A stretch of DNA of 64,000 bases. Source: Nicotiana tabacum. Its lineage: Eukaryota > Streptophyta > Magnoliopsida > Solanales > Solanaceae. Numbering within the stretch: the stretch's first letter is position 1; every line of letters starts with the position of its first letter. The stretch spans positions 64,141,190-64,205,189 of the forward strand of contig NC_134097.1 in the NCBI RefSeq assembly GCF_000715075.1, in the 5' to 3' direction. Made by a program: the position numbers and the translations under genes. Positions 36,581-47,753 of this stretch are shown one piece after another. The notes under the pieces were generated by a model, which saw only the letters and a list, made by a program, of their open reading frames with translations, searched no databases and was not told where the DNA came from.

Positions 36581-37745
36581 TCATACATAGTATCTTTTGA
36601 CTGCATCAGAATTGATAGCCATTTCTACATATTTGCCTTCTATATCTGTCAAATATAATGCGCCATTGGACAATACTCTGGATACAACAAATGGCCCCTA
36701 CCAGTTTGGGGCAAATTTTCCTTTTGCTTCAGCCTGATGAGGCAAGATACGTCTCAACACTAGTTGACCCACTTCGAACTTCCGTGGACGTACCTTCTTG
36801 TTATATGCTCTCTCCGTTATTTGTTGGTACATTTGGCCATGACATACTACCGCCAATCTCTTTTCATCAATCAGACATAATTGCTCCAAGCGGGTTTTGA
36901 CCCATTCAACGTCATCAATTTCTGCCCCAGCAACAATCCGAAGGGATGGGATTTCAATTTTTGCGGGTATTACCGCCTTCGTGCCATACACCAACAAATA
37001 AGGAGTAGCCCCTACTGAAGTACGGACAGTAGTGCGATATCCCAACAATGCAAATGGCAGATTTTCATGCCACTGTCTAGAACCTTCCACCCTTTTCGAA
37101 GTATCTTCTTTATATTCTTGTTGGCTGCCTTGACTGCTCCATTCGCCTTAGGGCGATATGGGGTGGAATTGCGATGTGTAATCTTAAACTGCTGACATGT
37201 CTCCATCATCAGATGACTTTTGAGATTAGCGCCATTGTCCATGATGATTACTTTCGGAATCCCAAACCGACAGATGATATTTGAATGCACAAAGTCGACC
37301 ACTGCTTTCTTGGTCACAGATTTGAACGTTTTCGCTTCAACCCACTTAGTGAAATAGTCAATGGCTACCAGGATAAACCTGTGTCCTTTCGATGCTGCCG
37401 GCTCGATTGGCCAATGACATCCATGCCCCAAGCAACAAAAGGCCATAGTGCAGACATTGTATGTAATTCAGATGGTGGAGAATGAATCAAATCTCCATGC
37501 ACTTGGCACTAATGACATTTACGCACAAAACTGATGCAATCCCGCTCCATAGTGAGCCAGTATTAACCTTCTCGGAGAATCTTCTTTGCTAGAACGTACC
37601 CACTCATATGTGGTCCACAAACTCCGGAGTGTACCTCAGTCATGATGACTGTGGCTTGTCTGGCATATATGCATCTTATCAATCCAAGATCTGGAGTTCT
37701 TTTGTATAACACCCCTACACTGAAGAAAAATCCACTTGCCAATCG
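36581..37745 (-). pseudogene. Ogre-like integrase
   Basis: Sense reading shows the zinc-binding part (HSGVCGPHMSGYV, KCH-stop-CQVHGD), the core (AIDYFTKWVEAKTF, IIMDNGANL, NGAVKAANKN) and the C-terminal part to DAVKRYYV and a stop at 36,581-36,583. In NGAVKAANKN the catalytic Glu position keeps Val-Lys rather than Val-Glu. Lesions: TAG at 37,509-37,511 in the CHQC zinc-ligand block, a one-base loss near 37,400 in the IGPIEPA block, a frameshift near 37,050, and TAG at 36,698-36,700 in NWQGPF. Both of these TAGs sit where relatives have Gln. Confidence 0.9.
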
Positions 37746-39848
37746 TCAAATTGTTCTTTTCTGATCACCTGTAGCATGTAGCGGATATACCCCCATCCGG
37801 AGGTATTCTTTGATATCATGGAACCATGGCTCCCCATCAAGTTCTTCTTCTACCATATTACAGTAAGCATGCTGATCACAAACCCGAATCTGCAAAGTGT
37901 CCACATAAGACTTATCTGGATGTTGTAACATTGACGCTAGAGTAGCCAAACCATCGGCGACTTCATTATGGATCCTTGGGATATGCCTGAATTCTATCAA
38001 CTGAAACCGTTGACAAAGATCATGCAAACATTGTCTGTATGGTATAAGTTTCAAATCCCGTGTTTCCCATTCTCCCTGAATCTGGTGCACCAGGAGGTCC
38101 GAGTTACCCAAGACAAAGACTTCTTGGACACCTATATCCACAGCTAACCTCAAACCCAGAATACAGGCCTCGTACTCAGCCATGTTATTGGTATAGTAAA
38201 AATAAAGCTGAGCAGTAACAGGGTAGTGGTGCCCTGTTTCAGAAATAAGTATTGCTCTTATGCCCACACCCTTTATGTTTGTAGCCCCATGAAAGAAAAG
38301 TCTCCATCCCGGCTTCTCGACTTGTTCCAACTCATCAATGTGCATCACCTCTTCATCAGGGAAATAAGTTTTCAAAGGTTTATAATCGGCCAAATGATTC
38401 GCCAAGGCCTGTGCTTTCATTGCAGTTCGAGTCACGTAGACAATGTCAAATTCTGTGAGCAGGATCTGCCACTTTGCAAGCCTCCCTATGGGCATAAGCT
38501 TCTTAATGATATACTTCAATGGATCCAAGCGAGATATGAGATATGTAGTGTAAGATGACAAATAATGTTTCAGCTTCTGCGCCACCCAGGTTAGGGCGCA
38601 ACATGTCTTCTCAAGCTGAGTGTACTTGACCTCGTACGGTGTGAATTTCTTGTTGAGATAATACATGGCTTGATCCTTTCTGCCAGTGATATCATGTTGA
38701 CCCAATACACAACAGAATGAATTGTCCAATACCGTCAAATATAGAATCAAAGGCCGCCCTGGTTCTGGCGGGACCAACACGAGTGGATTTGACAAATCCC
38801 CCTTTATCTTATCAAACGCCTCCTGACATTCATCTGTCCACTTGACCGCGACGTCTTTCTTTAACAGCTTGAAGATAGGCTCACAAGTTGTCCTGAGCTG
38901 AGCGATGAACCTGCTGATATAATTCAATCTCCCCAACAAACTCATCACCTCGGTCTTGTTCTTCGGAGGTGGCAATTCCTGGATGGCCTTGATTTTTTAT
39001 GGGTCCAATTCAATACCCCGGCAGCCGACTACGAACCCCAACAACTTTCCAGATGGCACCTCAAAAGCACACTTTGCAGGATTAAGCTTGAGATTATACC
39101 TGTGAAGCCTTCGGAAGATCTTCTTCAGATCCCTGACATGGTCAGACTACTTTCTAGACTTCACAATCACATCATCCATGTACACCTCGATTTCTTGGTG
39201 TATCATATCATGGAATATTGTTGTCATTGCCCTCATGTAGGTTGCCCTAGCATTTTTCAAACCGAATGGCATGACCCGATAGCAGTACGTTCCCCACGGC
39301 GTGATGAATGCCGTCTTTTCTGCATCTTCCTCGTCCATTAAGATCTGATGATAACCCGCGTAACAATACGCAAAAGAACCAATCTCATGTTTGGCGCAAT
39401 TGTCAATCAAGATATGGATGTTCGGCAACGGGAAATTGTCTTTTGGACTTGCTTTGTTGAGATCCCGATAGTCAACACACACCTTGGTCTTGCCATCCTT
39501 CTTCGGTACAGGCACAACATTGGCTAACCAGGTGGGATACCGGGTGACCTGAATGACTTTGGCATCGAACTGCTTGGTGACCTCTTCCTTGATCTTTACA
39601 CTCATATCCGTTTTGAATTTTCTCATCTTCTGTTTCACAGGAGGGAATGTCGGGTCAGTGGGCAACTTGTGAACTACTAAATCAGTGCTTAGACCCGGCA
39701 TGTCGTCATAGGACCATGCAAAAACGTCTTTATATTTGACCAGTGCTTTAATGAAATCTTCCCTGAGTTGAGGTTCCAGATGGACACTTATTTTAGTTTC
39801 ACGGACATTTTCTTGGTCCCCTAGATTAACTGCTTCTGTGTCATTCAA
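37746..39848 (-). pseudogene. Ogre-like reverse transcriptase and RNase H domains
   Basis: The frame opens in an acidic linker (NDTEAVNLGDQENVRETKIS). RT shows WLANVVPVPKKDGKTKVCVD, LPNIHILIDN and the palm VYMDDVIVKSRK. A TAG at 39,147-39,149 follows, where relatives have Gln before SDHVRDL. A second open stretch (38,975-37,746) holds the RT thumb and first RNase H (LEKTCCALTWVAQKLKHYLS), then the archaeal-type RNase H (FFHGATNIKGVGI, NNMAEYEACILGLRLA, LGNSDLLVHQIQGEWE). In the second RNase H the first and third acidic residues look changed (FHGA for FDGA, GNSD for GDSD). Confidence 0.9.
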
Positions 39849-40216
39849 ATTTGGTTTGGGCTTTTCCTCAAAATGACTTAGTTACTTACTAATTTCTTTA
39901 TAGGCCTCATCATCCTCAAATTCCAACTAATCATCACACTCAATTTCTTGTATTATTATTTTAGAGGTAGATTGGCTTTTAAAACTGGGCCAAAGATTCC
40001 TCACGCATGTCATGTCATTGATATCAGCATAAAAAGAACTGTACAAAAGAAGAAAACAAAACAAAAATAAAATTAGAAGAAATGAAGGAAAAGGAACAAT
40101 TGCATTTCATTGAATATAAAGATAACAGGGTTTTAACACATCCAACTGGACGGAACATAATATCTGAATTACAGACCCTGGAATAATCCAGATAACTAAA
40201 AGAAAATCAAAACCCA
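39849..40216 (-). other. Probable spliced intron region between protease and RT
   Basis: In sense orientation a T-rich tract ends TTCTTCTTTTGTACAG at about 40,039, an excellent plant 3' splice site. The next exon reads FYADINDMTCVRNLWPSF and runs, with stops, into the RT linker. The donor was not settled. Candidates lie within 40,140-40,216. Ogre elements are known to carry an intron at just this position. Confidence 0.6.
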
Positions 40217-41761
40217 CTACGAAGACTCCCTCCGGATAGGAAGAGGAGTAGCTTCCCAGTTGTTGACTTTTGCACGTGGTCCCACAAATTGCACATCTAT
40301 CTTGATGGACCCTTCCCCGACCTGAACCATATTAACCTCAGCGAATAACATTTCGAACCCCTTCTCCAAGTCTCCATCGGCTCCAATCAGTGGTCCAGGG
40401 ACCTTTGACAACAGTTGCTTTCTGGTACTTGGCCTGACGAATGACCTAGATAGACGCGGGACTGGCTTTGGCAATGCCCGTGCTTTCTTTTTCATTTTCC
40501 TAGCTCTTCTCACGTTTGCAACGGTAGGGTTGAACCCCAGACCAAAAGTATCTAGATTCCTTGGAAGGGAGACTGGTTGCACAATACCTTGCAGAGATGT
40601 ACCCAAACCCTTGCCCGGTGCGAAACCGTTTTTCAACATTTCGACAGCTACCATGACTGATGCCGCAGCCATCTTTGGAGTTGGCACACACTTTCCTTCC
40701 GGAATTTTCTCTACCGATACTATGTTGAAAACCTGATAAACCCATGGTCGCTTGCTATCGTCAACCTCTATGAATGGAACAATGGCACCATTGGGCACAC
40801 ACAAATTATCTTCGCCATGTACAACAATTTCCTGTCGATTGCATTCAAACTTGACCATTTGATGTAGAGTAGACGGTACTACTTTGGCAGCAAGGATCCA
40901 GGGTCGTCCCAACAACAGATTGTATGAAACAGCCACATCGAGCACCTAGAATTCCATAGTAAATTCAACTGGCCCTATTGTGAGCTCAAGCACTATGTCC
41001 CCGACTGAATCCTTCCCTCCACCGTCGAATCCCCGAACGCAAATACTGTTTTTGTGAATCCTTTCATACTCCACTTGCAATTTGTTCAATATGGAGAGAG
41101 GACAGATGTTTGCACTAGATCCATTATCAACCAGCACCCGAGTAACCACATAATCTTCGCATTTCACCATCAGATAGAGGGCTCTATTGTGCTCGGTACC
41201 CTCCATGGGTAACTCATCATCAGAAAAAGTGACTCGGTTTACCTCAAATATCTTGTTAGCTATCTTTTCCAAGTGGTTTACTAAGATTTTGTCAGGAACG
41301 TGGGCTTCATTCAAGATCTTCATCAAAGCACGACGGTGTTCATCTGAATGGATCAGTAATGACAAGAGCGAGATCTGAGCTGGTGTCTTCCTTAACTGCT
41401 CCACAATGGAATAGTCTTGCGCTTTCATCTTTCTCAAAAATTCTTTTGCTTCTTCCTCAGTCACCGCTTTCTTCACTAACACTGGATTATCTTTTGAGGT
41501 CTTAGCTTTTCTCAACTGTTCGGGGGAAAAGCATCTCCCCGATCGAGTTAAACCATGGGTCTCACACACTTCTTATTTAACCTCTTTCCCTTGGTAAGTT
41601 ACTGTCACTCGTTCATAATTCCACGGGACCGTCTTGCTGTTGATCACTGGGAGTTGAGTTACTGGTTTTATAATAACAGGCTCTGTGCGAGCACCCTTCA
41701 CGACCACAATAGGTTTACTTGTAACCCCTGATACCACCACTTTTGTTTTCTCTGGTTTCAC
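40217..41761 (-). pseudogene. Ogre-like aspartic protease region
   Basis: Three consecutive open pieces in the same frame. The middle one carries the retropepsin motif RVLVDNGSSANICPLSILNK, followed by the flap-like DIVLELTIGPVEFTMEF. A TAG at 40,946-40,948 sits where relatives have Gln before VLDVAVSYNLLLGRPWI, the ILG-type helix of the protease. The last piece extends to 40,217 and contains an APGKGLGTSLQGIVQP (G-patch-like) stretch, a feature of some Ogre polyproteins. A TAA at 41,573-41,575 separates the N-terminal linker. Confidence 0.85.
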
Positions 41762-41850
41762 TGTGACAGCGCTTGCGACCCTTTCCCGGTTACCACAGCT
41801 GGCTTATTGTCTACCCCTGTCAACTAGACCATTGATTCCCTACTGGTTAC

Positions 41851-43762
41851 CTATTCCTTTGAACTGGTTTCACTGGAGCGGATCATCATCACCGTCTGCG
41901 AGGGTTTCTTAGCCTCCCCTCCATTGTGTATCAACTCAATCATATGGGTCTCATGGTGAGCTGGTAGCGGATTCTGATTGATGTTTGGTGTTTCTAGGGC
42001 CTGAACCTCGATCCGATGAGTATCAATGAGCTCTTGTACAACTGTTTTTAGTTTCCAGCATTTCTCTGTGTCATGGCCTAGGGCCCCTGCACAATACTCA
42101 CAATTCACCAAGCAATCAAGATTTCTGGGAAAGCGATTCGACATTTTGGCCTCGATTGGATTCAACATACCTAACTATCTCAGTATGTGGAATAGGCTGG
42201 TATATGATTCTCCCAATGGAGTGAAAGTCTTCTGCTTCTGCAACCTCTCATTCTTAAAGGCTTGATTGGGTCGAAAACTTGTTCCAGGAGGGTTTTTGTA
42301 GGCTTTTGGGGTGGATGGGTATTTTGTGGAGCTTGGTAGAGACTCTGTGGAGCTGGAGCACGCCATTGCGCGTAACCAAGAGGTTGGGTATAGTTTTGTG
42401 CGTGATAGACAGAAAAATGGGGATCTAGCGGTGGGTAGTAGTGTTGTGGTGGGCTATATGGAGTGTGGGGGTATGTTTGGGGATAGGGTCGAGGCTGGTT
42501 GTAGAATGGTGGACGGTTCCTGGATCCACCCCAAGCTGCCGACTCGATCGTTGCAACATCCTTTTACTTCTTCTTTCCGAGTACACCCCCAGTACTGTTT
42601 TGAATGGCCTGGGTGGTTGCTTTGATGGCTGAGTAACTCATGATCTTATTGGACTTGAGTCCCTCCTCAACCATGCCTCCCATTTTCACAACTTCATTAA
42701 AGGACTTGCCCACTGCTGATACCATATGACCAAAATAAGTGGGCTCCAAAGCCTGCAAGAAATAATCAACCATCTCACTCTCTTTCATCGTGGGGTCAAC
42801 CCTCGCTGCTTGCTCTATCCAACAGAACCCATATTCTCGGAAACTCTCACCGGGCTTCTTCTCAATCTTCGTCAATGACAGACAGTCTGGGATGATTTCA
42901 AGATTATACTGAAAATGATAGGCGAAGGCGTGGACCAAATCGTCCCATGTGTACCACCTACTATGATCTTGTCTGGTGTAGCATTCTAGTGTTGACCCAC
43001 TCAAACTTTGGCTGAATATGCCATCAGCAATTCGTCTCTTCCACCTGCTCCTCTCATCTTGCTACAGAATCCTCTTAAGTGTGCTACCGGGTCATCATGC
43101 CCATCGTACAAATCAAACTTGGGCATTTTGAACCCTGCTGGCAACTGAACATCTGGGAACAAACACAAGTCCTTATAGGCTACACTCACTTAACCTCCCA
43201 TCCCCCACATATCTCGGAACGATTGCTCTATGCTTTTCACCTTTCTGATCATTTCTTCATGCTCGGGATTTTTGGGCAGTTTCTCGGTCTCTGCCGAGAT
43301 ATCAAGATCAGGAGTGTAAGGATATGGTTCTAGAACTTTGAAGGTGGGTTCAGGGGGATAGTACTGGTTATCGTGAGTTTGGAACAGAGGTTCACTGGAA
43401 GATCAATATAATGTAGCAGGTGGGGGTGCCACAAAAACAGGTGTAATTGGTGTGGGAGGGTACGAGACTTATTTGGGTGGTGGAGCTTGAGAAGTATGGG
43501 AAGTGGTGCCTTGGCATTGTTGGTAGAGGGGAAAGGCTGGAGATAAGTTCACAGTGGGAGGTTCCTGAGGTTGAGCTAATGGTGGGATATAAGCGGGGTT
43601 AGCGGGATAGACTGGCGGTAGATGCCCATTCGCCCAAGCTTGGTACATTTCAGCCATCTGTTGTTTCAGCTTATACATTTCTTCCCTCGTTGCGTTAACG
43701 TCCATTTCTTCCACCTCTTTCGATGGGTCGACAATACTTGTTTCTAGTTCCTGGTCGACCAT
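41851..43762 (-). pseudogene. Ogre-like gag
   Basis: The N-terminal part from MVDQELETSIVDPSKEVEEM is Pro-rich and contains a coiled-coil-like MYKLKQQMAEMYQAW. The gag core follows: LPAGFKMPKFDLYDGHDDPV, LRGFCSKMRG, YTWDDLVHAFAYHFQYNLEI, KKPGESFREYGFCW. The zinc knuckle is CEYCAGALGHDTEKCWKLK (C2HC with a longer loop). Breaks: TAA near 43,469 and 43,191, TGA near 43,399, a frameshift near 43,003, a stop at 42,564, and poor frames at 42,170-42,560. A possible longer N-terminus (to 43,940) lies in another frame. Confidence 0.85.
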
Positions 43763-43978
43763 ATTCAGCCTGTCTTTCGATCGGGTGTTGAAGGAGTGAG
43801 TTGCCAGAATGCCGACCAGCTAACCACCTGCCTGAACTTAATTCATCAACAACAACATTGTTAGTGGTTAGGTTTTCAACAAGTTGGTAATCGCACATTT
43901 GAGGGATGAATGCACCTAAGTAGTTAACCGTTTCTATCATGCATTTGTTCGGCCGCTTGCGTCATCCCGACTTGGTCA

Positions 43979-44160
43979 TTTTGCAACTTTCTTTCTTTTT
44001 CTTTCTTTGCTTTTCTTTGTTTCTCTATCCTCTCCTCGCCATCGTTTCTTTCCTCTTATTTCTCTTATTTTCTTTCTTTCTCTTCCTCTCTCTTGTTTTT
44101 CCCCTCTTTTCTTTTCCCCCTTTTTATCTTTCTTTTTATTTCTTTCCTTTCTTTTGGTTA
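43979..44160 (-). other. Polypurine tract, about 180 bases, just upstream of gag
   Basis: The plus strand is nearly all T/C, so the sense RNA is A/G-rich. It occupies the interval between ORF1 and gag, next to module E, and mirrors the tract at 36,198-36,400. It might serve translation of the downstream gag frame. This is speculative. Confidence 0.75.
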
Positions 44161-44175
44161 TGGTCGAATCATATG

Positions 44176-44225
44176 GAGATTGCCTACGTATCATGACCCC
44201 GCATGAACCAGACCGAGCGTAGTTC
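44176..44225 (-). other. Structured non-coding module E
   Basis: In sense orientation GAACTACGCTCGGTCTGGT, then TCATG-CGGGGT-CATGA (pairing arms), then TACGTAGGCAATCTCC. It lies between ORF1 and gag. Confidence 0.6.
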
Positions 44226-44482
44226 TGGGAGATAAGTGTGAGAGTAAAATAAAACATTTTTTTGGGGTTTTTCAGTTTTATAAACACAGATGCTTCGAAT
44301 ACAAAGGCTCAATACTAACAAATTTCAAAAGACGAGCAGACTCTGGTGCAAAGACAAAATACTGACTTCGAAATTAAGTTATCATACTCCAAAGAAATAC
44401 AGACTCAAAAACAGAAAGAAAATACAAACCTAACATGACTTATAGACTTTGACAGAAAAGGAAATACAGACTCAACGGAAAA

Positions 44483-46532
44483 TCACGAGTACATCAATGC
44501 TCTTGGTGCCCGCGGGACATCATTCGGTCTCGCCACGGGCCTATGTGCAAGATCCCTTTGAATTCGGTCCAAGTCGTTCATTATTTGTTTAACAAAGGTC
44601 ATCACCGCCGCAGAGAATGTAGTGCGAGTCATATCCTCATAGACGTGGCACTTCATAACGATATAGTCAGCGATGTTTCTAATTCTCTCTCTTATGACGC
44701 CTTTTTCTTGTAACAAACGCCCAATCTGCTGGGCCCTGGCCTCCAAAGTTTGCTCAGCAGCATAATTTTGTTCCTGAAGCTGTTGCAAATCTATTTCTAA
44801 CTGCACCAATACCGTATAACAATGTTCCCTTTCAACATTGAAGTCTTTTGCCTGCTTGATCATTTTGTTTTCCGTGGCGATCACCTTTTTCTTTAACCCT
44901 GCGACCTCATCGTCGTACCTTTCTCTTAACTGCTTAACCAGGCGTACCCATTCGCTTTCATTTTTAGCCAATTGTTTTTGAGCCTTGGCTAGTTCATTTT
45001 CTGCTTTGTTCAAATCAAAACTATAGTCACTCACTTTCTGCCTTAGGTTAGCTATGAGTTTTTCATCCCTGTCGCTTCGGGCTGGATTTTCTGCCGCTAC
45101 TTTCATCTTCTGAACTTGAGCTCGAAGGGCTTCATTTTCTTTGGCTAGCCTTTTCTTTTCCCCTTCATCCGCCGCAATCTGCAAGCTACTCTATAATTGA
45201 AGCTCCCTGATTTGCTTTTCCAATTTTCCTATTGTGGCCCTGTCCTCATTCTCCTTAGACACCCAAGCCCACTGTTCTTCTGACGCTTCAACGAATTCCT
45301 GAACATGAGGCTTTTTGGCTGGTCTTTCTGGTTCAGCCCTTGCAGTGTTCTTTTTTCTATACCCAGAAAGATAGGCGGGTGAGACTTCCCCTCTAGATAA
45401 ATCACGCACTCGAGTGTTTACTATCAAGTACTGGCATTCATTCCAAATAGAACGAACTGTCTCTTCATGAAATTGACCGTCAAAACTAACCTCGACCGCA
45501 TGCGTACTAAGATCTTCATCTGGATGCATCACCTAACACCTTCTCAACTGTCTCATCGCCCGGTAAGGAGTGTAAGGCTGAATACCTCGTAGACCCATCA
45601 GGAGGAAATAAGGACCAGTGGCGGGCATATACACAATTTCTTCAACAGGAAGCCAACCCAATGTCCATTCTATTTGCCCTGCAGTAATGGAGCGAAGGTA
45701 GGATACCCAATCTTTAAAACCCTCTGGCCGCTTAAACCCTGCAATTCTTGTGTCAAACTCTTCAATACAACTTTTCTCTATGGATCCGTAACTCATATAC
45801 TGAGGGCGATGGCACAGGTGCTCGATCATCCACATCTGTAATAGCAAATTGCACCCCTCGAAGAAATCTGCCCCAGCTTTACAGGCTGTGAGAGCTCGGT
45901 ATATCTCAGACACTATCATAGGGGCGAGAATGCTCTTGGCATTGGTAATCAGGACCTTAACGACTTCGACCACCCGCAAATCAATATTCCCGTCTTTTCG
46001 GGGAAATACCACAAGGCCTAAAAAAGCTACCATGAAGGCAAAACGCCTATGTTCATCCCACTTTGTTCGGTTCCTTTGCTACAAACCCCGCTTGCCGGAT
46101 CATTGAACCCTCCTACATGCCCGTACCTCTGGTATATAGAACGTAGAGTAGCAAAACCATCTTCCAACTCGGAATACAGTACTCCCTTGCTTATCTTTAG
46201 CAAATCTATGAACTTGTGAGAGTTAACGGCTCTTGGAGCGATCAGATACTTATGTCTCAGCCCTTCAGTACTTCCCATATAACCTGCTATCTCTTCCAAG
46301 GTTGGGGTGAGTTCAAAATCCGAAAAGTGAAACACATTATGGGCCGGGTCCCAAAATGTAACCAAAGCCTTTATGACATCTCCTTTGTGCCTGATTTTTA
46401 ACAACCCGGTGAGACCTCCTAAATGTATATTTACCGTATCTTGCTATGATTTTCCCAGATCTTCCCACCACTTGTTCAATTCCAAAGGGATCTTGTTCAT
46501 GACTGATATCAGCAAACTTGGACTCGTGCTCA
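44483..46532 (-). pseudogene. Ogre ORF1 (DUF7745-like N-terminus, coiled-coil C-terminus)
   Basis: This is the extra Ogre gene upstream of gag. A start at the ATG of 46,530-46,532 (MSTSPSLLISVMNKIPLE) is plausible. The conserved part runs GDVIKALVTFWDPAHNVFHF, LEEIAGYMGSTEGLRHKYL, then after a one-base deletion near 46,070 MVAFLGLVVFPRKDGNIDLR and WTLGWLPVEEIVYMPATGPY. The C-terminal half (45,184-44,483) is a long heptad-rich coiled coil (KRLAKENEALRAQVQKMK). Stops: TAG 46,444-46,446 (also in the fragment at 29,167), TAG 45,533-45,535 and TAG 45,191-45,193, the last two explained by CAG-to-TAG. The function is unknown. Confidence 0.85.
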
Positions 46533-46880
46533 TTCTGCACATTTATTAGGGTGATTAAGCAAAAATCAAGACTCATTTGACACAAAGACAAAATTAACAC
46601 ACTTTTTCTTTTCCCTTTTTTTCAAAAAATAAAATCCGGTTTTGCAAATATGGCCTTTCAGCACCTCGAATACGAAGATTTTAAGGCTGTGTTGGCTAAC
46701 CGGTGAAAACCTTAAAAAATGACCACAGACAGTTGTTCTTGCAAAAATATCCTTTCGGTGCCCTTTTAGGGACATTCGGCTATTTCTGACAAGAATGGCA
46801 TCACCCTAACTATTTTCAAATAAAAGTAAAATTTTTGTTCTTTTGGATTATTTTTGCAAAAAGGAAGTTGGACCCGATGG

Positions 46881-46929
46881 GGGTTGCCTACGTATCTCAC
46901 ATCCTGTGAGAATCAAACTGGTGTAGTTC
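46881..46929 (-). other. Structured non-coding module F
   Basis: It lies in the 5' UTR. The plus strand reads GGTTGCCTACGTATCTCACA, then TCC, TGTGAGA and GTAGTTC, with CTCACA/TGTGAG fully paired. It is a copy of module B. Confidence 0.6.
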
Positions 46930-47729
46930 TGGCAAATAAAAAAACTTCTTTTTCTTCTCTTCTTTTTTTTCACTCCATTGGCAAAACTCTTTTTTTTCAT
47001 TCCGTTGGCAAATAAAACAAACTATTTTTGAAGACAAAGATTATTCAATTTCTCAAAAATTCAGCAAAGTTTCGACACGATTTGGACACTGGTTTTTTTC
47101 AAAACAGGCGATTAACTCTCTTTAACCCTCATAGAGCTATTTCTTTTCCAAATTCTCTCCTTTTATTCAAAAGCCGGTCAACATGCAAATCTGAAGCAAA
47201 TAAATACACAAGTAGCAAGTAAGATGCATCAGGGTGGTCTTTTATTTCGAGTGCACCTATCCTAGACAGACCCAACCCCTGTGTTGAGTCTCCAAAGTCA
47301 GATATGCACATGATGCAAGCAAAACGCTACTACTATGTATCCGGCATGAGGTATTGTTATACTACATTTAAAACCCTGGGTTTATTTATTCTAGACCTGG
47401 CTTACCCGAGCGGACAACTCAAGCCGAGGAGGGGGCTGCGTACCGGTAACCAAAGGATTATCCGGCTTTGCTACTTGTCCCAGCCTCGTTCTATTTGGGA
47501 TTTGACACTAACAGAAAGAAGTCACGACCAGCGTGCACTCCTCAGGAGAGAGAAGAGAGGGGTTTCGTAGCAGTTTATATATACAGTTCAGATAATATCA
47601 AATCGACAAAAAGCAACATTTAGCACATTAGCCACAATCATGTAATAAAATCAGATAATAAATAAAGCCAAACATAAAAATTATTCTATGCTCGAATTCT
47701 TGAACCCTGAACAAAGAGGTTCTGGATTC

Positions 47730-47749
47730 GGTCCCCAGCAGAGTCGCAA
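47730..47749 (-). other. Primer-binding site of the Ogre-like element
   Basis: Same TTGCGACTCTGCTGGGGACC (sense) as at 30,451-30,470, four bases inside the partial 5' LTR. Confidence 0.75.
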
Positions 47750-47753
47750 GAGC

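Noticed and set aside
43976..44287. Second Lys/Arg-rich minus-strand frame
   Set aside because: Same reason: it is the purine tract upstream of gag.
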